NCBI GenBank assembly: GCA_029222685.1
Contig: JARHVB010000085.1
Span: 248,001 to 312,000 of the forward strand
Reading direction: 5' to 3'
Length of the DNA: 64,000 bases
From: Terripilifer ovatus
GTDB lineage: Bacteria; Pseudomonadota; Alphaproteobacteria; Rhizobiales; Beijerinckiaceae
Part shown: positions 58,586 to 64,000 of the stretch, piece after piece
Layout of the letters: every line of letters begins with the position of its first letter
Numbering within the stretch: position 1 is the stretch's first letter
Program-made: the position numbers and the translations under genes
The notes under the pieces: model-generated
Databases searched by the model: none
What the model saw: only the letters and a program-made list of their open reading frames with translations
Told to the model about the DNA's origin: nothing

Positions 58586-59545
58586 ATGATCATCTACACG
58601 CCGCCGAAACCGGCCGACCATCTTCCGATCATCGATCTGACCAACGCCTTTTCCGGTGGCGAGAAGAGCGCCAAGGCCGTCGCCTGGGACATCCACAAGG
58701 CCTGCCGCGAGACAGGCTTCTTCTACGTGTCAGGTCACGGCGTCTCGAAGGAACTGATGGACCTGCAGCTGGCCTGGAGCAGCCATCTTTTCGACCTGCC
58801 GATGGACGAGAAGATGGCGATGGATTTCAGCCAGTCGCCGCGCCGTCTCGGCTACGAGCCGGCGCTGCGCCAGATCCTCGACGAGGGATCGGCGCCCGAC
58901 CTCAAGGAAAGCTACATGTACAACCGGCCGCTCGATCCGGTGGGTGTTGATAGTGCGCAGAATTTCTGGCCGGCGACCCTGCCGGGCTTCCGCGAACAGA
59001 TGCACGCCTACCACACCGAGGTCGGCAGGCTGGCGCTGTCGCTGATGGGCCTCGTCGCCCTCTCGCTCGACCTGCCGCAGGATCATTTCACCAATTGTTT
59101 TACCGGCGGCAACTTCTCCGTGCGCCTGCTGCGCTATGCGCCGCAGGCCGCGACCGGTCCTGCCAACCAGCTCGGCGCCGGCGCGCACACCGACTGGGGC
59201 GCGATCACGCTGCTCCTGCAGGACCAGAACGGCGGCCTCGAGGTGAAGACGGCCGATGACCAGTGGATCAAGGCGACGCCGCTGGAAGGCACGTTCGTCG
59301 TCAACCTCGGCGACCTCGTGCGGCGCTGGACCAACGATCTCTACCGATCGACCCTGCACCGTGTGCTCAACAACGTCAGCGGCCGCAACCGCCACTCGGT
59401 CGCCACCTTCTTCAGCCCCAGGCCGGATGTGGAAGTATCGTGCTTGCCGACGTGCAGGAGCGCCGATGAGGTGGGACTCTACGAGACCTGCACGGTCGGC
59501 GAGCACATGAAGGAAATGGCGCGGAAGACCTATGCATTGGCTTGA
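58586..59545 (+). CDS. Isopenicillin N synthase-family 2-oxoglutarate/Fe(II) oxygenase, copy 2
   Basis: 319 residues. LPIIDLTNAFSGGEKSAK and GFFYVSGHGVSKELMDLQ form DIOX_N. The iron ligands are GAGAHTDWGAITLLL (H-x-D) and STLHRVLNN (His), and the Arg is in RNRHSVATFF. A Cys-containing tail (VSCLPTCRSADEVGLYETC) follows, absent in copy 1. It is paralogous but clearly diverged from copy 1. The two may act in sequence on one substrate. Confidence 0.92.
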   Translation: MIIYTPPKPADHLPIIDLTNAFSGGEKSAKAVAWDIHKACRETGFFYVSGHGVSKELMDLQLAWSSHLFDLPMDEKMAMDFSQSPRRLGYEPALRQILDEGSAPDLKESYMYNRPLDPVGVDSAQNFWPATLPGFREQMHAYHTEVGRLALSLMGLVALSLDLPQDHFTNCFTGGNFSVRLLRYAPQAATGPANQLGAGAHTDWGAITLLLQDQNGGLEVKTADDQWIKATPLEGTFVVNLGDLVRRWTNDLYRSTLHRVLNNVSGRNRHSVATFFSPRPDVEVSCLPTCRSADEVGLYETCTVGEHMKEMARKTYALA

Positions 59546-59888
59546 GCGACGAAGCTGCTCAACGACAAACTGCATAATTTCTGATCGTTTGCTTATCGGG
59601 CGGGCATTCATATGCCCGTCAATTGGCTTCCTAGGCCAATAAAACACCTGTTCCTCATACCCCATGCCGTTTTGCGCGCCAGTCGGAAGCGCATGGCACA
59701 CGGGTTGCTACGCCCTGAACCTGCGGTGACTACCGCGGGGAATAAACGGGCCGGCGTGGCTGCGGCATGAGGGGCGATCGCGATTTGATGCGCGAGCAAA
59801 CAGTCGTTTTTCATGTCCTGCCGTTTGGTCTTCCAGGCCTCGCTCATGCGTCTGGGATCACGTCATCACAGGAAGAATAGGAACCCCT
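59546..59888. other. Gene-free spacer before the formate/nitrite channel
   Basis: 343 bases with no supported gene. CGGGCAT-TCAT-ATGCCCG (59601-59618) is a small hairpin 55 bases after the oxygenase stop and may end that transcript. TTGATGCGCGAGCAA at about 59784-59798 resembles a degenerate FNR/CRP half-site (TTGAT-N4), a possible oxygen-responsive site for the channel gene, though the second half is poor. Confidence 0.35.
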
Positions 59889-60734
59889 ATGTCTTATCTT
59901 GCTCCTTCGGAATTCGTTACAAAAATGGTGGACGCCGGCGAATCCAAAATCTTCATGTCGACCAGAGACACGGTGATCCGCGCCTATATGGCGGGTGCGA
60001 TCCTGGCATTGGCGGCATGGTTCGCCGTCACGATCAACATAAACACCGGCCAGCCGCTGGTCGGAGCATTGTTGTTCCCGGTCGGGTTTTCCATGTTGTA
60101 CCTGCTGGGATTCGATCTCCTGACGGGCGTCTTCGTTCTCGCGCCGCTCGCATTGATCGACAAGCGGCCGGGTGTCACCTTGGGCGGCGTTCTGAGAAAC
60201 TGGGGCCTGGTTTTTCTTGGCAATTTCGGCGGCGCGCTCACGGTCGCCTTCATGATGGCGTTCGTCACCACGTTCGGTTTTACGCAGGAACCTGACAAAG
60301 TCGGCGTGGCGATCGGCAACATCGGCGAGGGCCGCACGCTCGGCTATGCGGCCCATGGCGCGGCCGGCATGGCGACATTGTTCATACGCGGCATGCTGTG
60401 CAACTGGATGGTCTCGACCGGCGTCGTCGGCGCCATGATCTCCACCACGGTGCCCGGCAAGGTGATCGCGATGTGGATGCCGATCCTGGTGTTTTTCTAC
60501 ATGGTCTTCGAGCACTCCGTCGTGAACATGTTCCTGTTCCCGTCGGGCCTGATGCTTCACGCCAAGTTTTCGATCCTGGACTATTTCATCTGGAACGAAG
60601 TCCCGACGGTTCTGGGCAACCTGGTCGGCGGCCTCGCGTTCACCGGGCTCACCCTCTACGCCACCCACGTCATGACCGCGCCGAAGCGTCCGGCCGCCTC
60701 GGTCCTGCCGGCAGGCAAGCGCAGCGCAGCCTGA
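59889..60734 (+). CDS. Formate/nitrite transporter (FNT) family channel
   Basis: 281 residues with six hydrophobic helices, the usual FNT length. FPVGFSMLYLLGFDLLTGVF is the second helix, NFGGALTVAFMMAF the Gly-rich helix 3 and MVFEHSVVNMFLFP the helix carrying the conserved pore His. These proteins form pentameric channels for formate, nitrite or HS- in the inner membrane. The next gene is a phosphatase-kinase fusion, which recalls nitrate/nitrite assimilation loci, so nitrite is the favoured substrate. Confidence 0.9.
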   Translation: MSYLAPSEFVTKMVDAGESKIFMSTRDTVIRAYMAGAILALAAWFAVTININTGQPLVGALLFPVGFSMLYLLGFDLLTGVFVLAPLALIDKRPGVTLGGVLRNWGLVFLGNFGGALTVAFMMAFVTTFGFTQEPDKVGVAIGNIGEGRTLGYAAHGAAGMATLFIRGMLCNWMVSTGVVGAMISTTVPGKVIAMWMPILVFFYMVFEHSVVNMFLFPSGLMLHAKFSILDYFIWNEVPTVLGNLVGGLAFTGLTLYATHVMTAPKRPAASVLPAGKRSAA

Positions 60735-60748
60735 TCCCGCTTGCAAGC

Positions 60749-60779
60749 GAGGACCTCACCCTGCAAAGGTGAGGTCCTC
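60749..60779 (+). terminator. Strong hairpin between channel and kinase genes
   Basis: GAGGACCTCACC (60749-60760) pairs perfectly with GGTGAGGTCCTC (60768-60779), loop CTGCAAA, followed by TCTCTTT. It lies 15 bases after the channel stop and 17 before the kinase ATG. It can act as an intrinsic terminator or attenuator that sets the ratio of the two products. Confidence 0.75.
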
Positions 60780-60795
60780 TCTCTTTGGCGCCACC

Positions 60796-62535
60796 ATGCC
60801 GGCTCAGTTGCAGATATCGGTCGGGCAATATTCTGATAAGGGCCGCAAGGTCATCAATCAGGACTTTCACGGCGTGCTCGTGCCGGACGGGCCGCTGCTT
60901 GGCATGAAAGGCATCGCCGTCGTCCTGGCGGATGGGATCAGCAGCAGCGCCGTCAGCCAGGTTGCCAGCGAATCCGCCGTCAAAAGCTTTCTGACCGATT
61001 ACTATTGCACGTCGGAAACCTGGTCGGTGAAGACATCGGCGCAGCGTGTCATCGCCGCGACGAATTCCTGGCTGCACGCCCAGACGCGGCAAAGCCGTTT
61101 CCGTTATGATCCGGACAAGGGCTATGTGTGCACGTTCAGCGCCGTCGTCTTCAAAGGCAATGGCGCCCATCTCTTTCACATCGGCGACGCCCGCATCTAC
61201 CGCATCTCTGGCGCATCGGCGGAACAACTGACCGAGGATCACCGCGTCTATGTCTCGCCGGAGCAGAGTTATCTCGGCCGTGGCCTGGGGGTGAATCCGC
61301 AGGTCGAGATCGATTATCTCAACTGCGAAATCGACCGCGGCGATGTGTTCCTGCTGACGACCGACGGCGTCCATGAGTTCATTACCCCGCGCTTCATGGC
61401 CGCCACCGTTCAGAACAACGCCGATGACCTGGATCGCGCCGCGCGCCTGCTCGCCGAGGAGGCCTATGGCAATGGCAGCGACGACAATCTGACGGTGCAG
61501 ATCGTTCGCATCGACGCTCTGCCCCAGGGCAGCAACGCCGACCTGCCGGCCCGGATATCCGCCCTGCCGCCGGCGCCGTTGCTCGAAGCACGCATGATCT
61601 TCGATGGCTACCGCATCGTCCGCGAAATCCATGCCAGCAGCCGCAGTCATATCTATCTCGCCGAAGACGTGGAGAGCGGAGACCGCGTCGCCTTGAAAAC
61701 CCCGTCGATCGACCTGCGTGACGATGCGGATTACCTGCGCCGCTTCATGACGGAAGAATGGATCGCCCGGCGCATCGACAGCCCGCATGTGCTGAAGCCG
61801 CTGCCGCAATCGAGACGGCGAAGCCACCTTTACGTGGCGATGGAGTATGTCGACGGCCAGACCCTGACCCAGTGGATGATCGATCACCCGAAGCCCGATC
61901 TTGAAGAGGTGCGCGTGATCGTCGAACAGATCGCCGCCGGCTTGCGGGCGTTTCACCGCAAGGAGATGCTGCATCAGGATCTGCGGCCGCAGAACATCCT
62001 CATCGACCGTACCGGCACGGTGAAGATCATCGACTTCGGATCGGTGCGTGTTGCCGGTGTCGCCGAACTGTCGCGCCATGGCCAGGACAACGACATTCTC
62101 GGCACCGTGCAATATACCGCGCCTGAATATTTCACCGGGCAGGGCGGCTCGCCGCAGGCGGACCAGTTTTCACTTGGCGTCATCGCCTACCAGATGCTGA
62201 CCGGGCATTTGCCCTATGGCGCGCGTCTGGCCCAGGCCAAGGAGAAATACCGCAAGAGCAGATTACGTTACGTTTCGGCGGCCGAGCACAATCCGGTGAT
62301 CCCGGTCTGGGTCGACCGCGCCCTGCAGCGGGCGGTGAACCTCGACCAGGCCAAGCGCTACGAGAGCCTTTCCGAATTCCTGTTCGACCTCCGCCACCCG
62401 AACGCACGCTACCTCGACACGCGCCCGGTGCCGCTCATGGCGCGCAACCCGCTGCTGTTCTGGAAATGCCTGTCGCTGCTGCTCGCGCTGGTCATCGTGC
62501 TGCTGCTGGCGCGTCTGCGCGGCGTCGGTCTTTGA
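60796..62535 (+). CDS. PP2C phosphatase - Ser/Thr kinase fusion protein, membrane-anchored
   Basis: 579 residues from ATG 60796; a GTG at 60769 lies within the hairpin and is not used. Residues 1-240 are a PP2C-type phosphatase (NQD at 21-23, ADGISSS at 46-52, HIGDARIYR at 128-136, LLTTDGVHEF at 186-195, GSDDN at 227-231). Residues 268-535 are a protein kinase with VALK (Lys301), HQDLRPQN (393-400), DFG (413-415) and APE (442-444). The glycine loop is missing: HASSRSHIYLA stands where GxGxxG is expected. A single helix at about 553-573 anchors the C-terminus. Confidence 0.9.
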   Translation: MPAQLQISVGQYSDKGRKVINQDFHGVLVPDGPLLGMKGIAVVLADGISSSAVSQVASESAVKSFLTDYYCTSETWSVKTSAQRVIAATNSWLHAQTRQSRFRYDPDKGYVCTFSAVVFKGNGAHLFHIGDARIYRISGASAEQLTEDHRVYVSPEQSYLGRGLGVNPQVEIDYLNCEIDRGDVFLLTTDGVHEFITPRFMAATVQNNADDLDRAARLLAEEAYGNGSDDNLTVQIVRIDALPQGSNADLPARISALPPAPLLEARMIFDGYRIVREIHASSRSHIYLAEDVESGDRVALKTPSIDLRDDADYLRRFMTEEWIARRIDSPHVLKPLPQSRRRSHLYVAMEYVDGQTLTQWMIDHPKPDLEEVRVIVEQIAAGLRAFHRKEMLHQDLRPQNILIDRTGTVKIIDFGSVRVAGVAELSRHGQDNDILGTVQYTAPEYFTGQGGSPQADQFSLGVIAYQMLTGHLPYGARLAQAKEKYRKSRLRYVSAAEHNPVIPVWVDRALQRAVNLDQAKRYESLSEFLFDLRHPNARYLDTRPVPLMARNPLLFWKCLSLLLALVIVLLLARLRGVGL

Positions 62536-62547
62536 GCAGGCTCGCGG

Positions 62548-62850
62548 TCAGGCCCGCAGGGATTGAAGGTCGCGGCTCGCGGTCGACTGCCGCATCGTCC
62601 GCTCGCGGGTGCGATGCCCGCTCAAATGCTGCGCTGCTTCCAGGAGCAGATCCCGGTGCGCCTTGTTGCGCTCGACGGTGGCGAGCATCTGCATTTCGAC
62701 GGCCAGGAACGCCGCTTCCCGCGGCTTGTGGTCGAGGAGAACGCAGATAGCGGCCCCGATTGTCTTTGGCTTGGACAGCCGCGGCCGGCGAAAATCATAT
62801 TCCTGCGCCGCCAACTGCTTCAGGCGCTCGATAAGCTCGTCTCGTGTCAT
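62548..62850 (-). CDS. Hypothetical protein
   Basis: 100 residues from ATG 62850. The protein is helical and basic: DELIERLKQLAAQEYDFRRP, LDHKPREAAFLAVEMQMLAT and a C-terminal Arg/Thr/Ser-rich tail. No membrane segment or signal. Family not recognised. It is convergent with the kinase gene 12 bases away. ORF extension to 62928 lacks a ribosome site. Confidence 0.55.
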   Translation of the reverse strand: MTRDELIERLKQLAAQEYDFRRPRLSKPKTIGAAICVLLDHKPREAAFLAVEMQMLATVERNKAHRDLLLEAAQHLSGHRTRERTMRQSTASRDLQSLRA

Positions 62851-62982
62851 GGGTCTGCCTGGGGTGAATCCTCGCAGGCAGGGAAGCAAACGGCGTGCCG
62901 AGGCGGCCCGGGTCTCGAACCGAAACATTCATGCCACCCCGGGAAGGCGACTGAGGAGATTATCGGCGGTGCCTGGGCAGTC

Positions 62983-63972
62983 TCAGCGGTCGACCATGCT
63001 CATCTGGTGTTCGCCGTAGCGAGGCCCGGAAATCTTTGAGGGCGCGAGGGCCTCGTCGAGCCGTTTCATCTGCGCGCCGTCGAGGGAAATTGTCGCGGAT
63101 GCGACATTCTCCTCGAGGTATTTCCGGCGTTTGGTGCCGGGAATGGGAACGATGTCCTCGCCCTTATGCAGCAGCCACGCCAGGGCAATCTGCCCCGGCT
63201 TCGCGTTCCGGGCGGCGGCCACGTCGCGGACGACCTGCGCCGCCTTCACATTGGCGTCGAAATTGGCCCCCTGGTAGCGCGGATCGCCACGGCGGAAATC
63301 GTCGGCCGGATAGTCCTCCGCACGTTTCACATCACCGGTCAGGAAGCCGCGCCCGAGGGGAGCGAAGGGCACGAGGCCGATGCCGAGCTCGCGCAGCACC
63401 GGAATGATATCGGTCTCCAGCGAGCGCTCCCACAGGGAATACTCGCTCTGAAGCGCCGATACGGGATGGATGGCGTGCGCACGTCGGATCGTCGAGGCGC
63501 CGGCCTCCGACAAGCCGAAAAAATGGACCTTGCCCTGTTTGACGAGATCGCCGACCGCTCCCGCCACATCCTCGATCGGCACCGAGCGATCGACCCGGTG
63601 CTGATAGAGCAGGTCGATATGATCCGTCTGCAGCCGCAGCAGCGAGCCTTCGACCGCCTCGCGAATATGATCGGGCCGGCTGTCGAGGCCGACGTTGCGT
63701 CCGTTCTGGATATCGAACCCGAACTTGGTCGCCAGCGTCACCTCATGGCGTCTGCCCTTGAGCGCGCGGCCCAGCAGCTTCTCGTTTTCGCCGATCCCAT
63801 ACACCTCGGCCGTGTCCAGGAATGTGCATCCGAGATCGATCGCCCGATGCAGCGTCGCGATCGACTCGGCCTCATCGGCCGGACCATAGGCCTGGCTCAT
63901 GCCCATGCAACCGAGGCCGATCGCCGAGACCGTCAGCCCTTGGGAGCCGAGTTTGCGTGAGTTCATGGACAT
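62983..63972 (-). CDS. Aldo/keto reductase
   Basis: 329 residues. RKLGSQGLTVSAIGLGCMGMS is the N-terminal strand, FLDTAEVYGIGENEKLLGRAL contains the catalytic Asp and Tyr, and TLATKFGF the catalytic Lys. The NADPH site includes FAPLGRGFLTGD and PIPGTKRRKYLEENV. It belongs to the AKR13-like group that reduces aldehydes or quinones. GGAGG seven bases upstream supports ATG 63972. It is at the right end of the window, complete. Confidence 0.95.
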   Translation of the reverse strand: MSMNSRKLGSQGLTVSAIGLGCMGMSQAYGPADEAESIATLHRAIDLGCTFLDTAEVYGIGENEKLLGRALKGRRHEVTLATKFGFDIQNGRNVGLDSRPDHIREAVEGSLLRLQTDHIDLLYQHRVDRSVPIEDVAGAVGDLVKQGKVHFFGLSEAGASTIRRAHAIHPVSALQSEYSLWERSLETDIIPVLRELGIGLVPFAPLGRGFLTGDVKRAEDYPADDFRRGDPRYQGANFDANVKAAQVVRDVAAARNAKPGQIALAWLLHKGEDIVPIPGTKRRKYLEENVASATISLDGAQMKRLDEALAPSKISGPRYGEHQMSMVDR

Positions 63973-64000
63973 TGAGGAGCCTCCGGTGCGGTTTGCTTGC

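Overview
The window is GC-rich bacterial chromosome with dense, short-spaced operons. It most resembles an alphaproteobacterium of the order Hyphomicrobiales (Rhizobiales). That placement is an inference from several things: a Nudix-type NAD regulator of the alphaproteobacterial kind, a BigR/SqrR-like persulfide sensor, MethyTransf_Reg-type methyltransferase, abundant aromatic and organic-acid uptake genes, and dispersed palindromic repeats of the GTCATTCCCG...CGGGAATGAC type. No rRNA, CRISPR array, transposase or integrase was seen. One tRNA gene (Leu, anticodon CAG) lies at 34.8 kb.

0-15.8 kb is mostly housekeeping: an acyl-CoA dehydrogenase, a flavodoxin-fold reductase, a membrane-anchored protein and a Kef-type K+/H+ antiporter. 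Then come a TPP enzyme/CoA-transferase pair, and a tight block of 3-methyladenine glycosylase, HD 5'-nucleotidase, tyrosine phosphatase and NAD regulator. An ArsR-SRPBCC pair with two matching palindromes follows, then a BigR-like/rhodanese pair, a DTW/YgfZ tRNA-maintenance pair and a dihydroorotase.

15.9-20.3 kb is a three-gene operon (UbiA-type prenyltransferase fused to a degenerate HAD domain, DprE1-like oxidase, GT-C-like membrane glycosyltransferase). It looks like a polyprenyl-phosphate pentose pathway for exporting a furanose sugar. 20.5-24.5 kb holds two tandem alpha/beta pairs of 2-oxoacid dehydrogenase E1. 24.7-27.4 kb encodes a Tat-exported two-subunit molybdenum hydroxylase. 27.6-34.5 kb carries polA, a polytopic membrane protein and an ABC-2 exporter.

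34.8-46.4 kb is the accessory part. It starts at tRNA-Leu and contains an orphan 360-residue protein, a SmpA-like secreted protein, a DUF4258/MqsA-type toxin-antitoxin pair with a clear self-regulated promoter, a YjzC-like peptide, a Tat-exported amine oxidase, several small secreted proteins, a CheY-like regulator and an SGNH hydrolase. Repeats and AT-rich spacers are concentrated here.

46.4-64 kb returns to metabolism: a methyltransferase, an alpha/beta hydrolase, and a second ArsR-SRPBCC pair whose operator differs from the first by one base per half-site. Next are a GntR/MFS divergent pair with an obvious operator, and a Rieske oxygenase-MarR-solute-binding-protein operon with nested palindromes. 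A LysR regulator diverges from an NMT1-type binding protein followed by two tandem isopenicillin-N-synthase-like oxygenases. Last come a formate/nitrite channel coupled through a strong hairpin to a PP2C phosphatase-kinase fusion, and an aldo/keto reductase at the right edge. The commonest regulatory design in the window is a local repressor with a palindrome at its own promoter.
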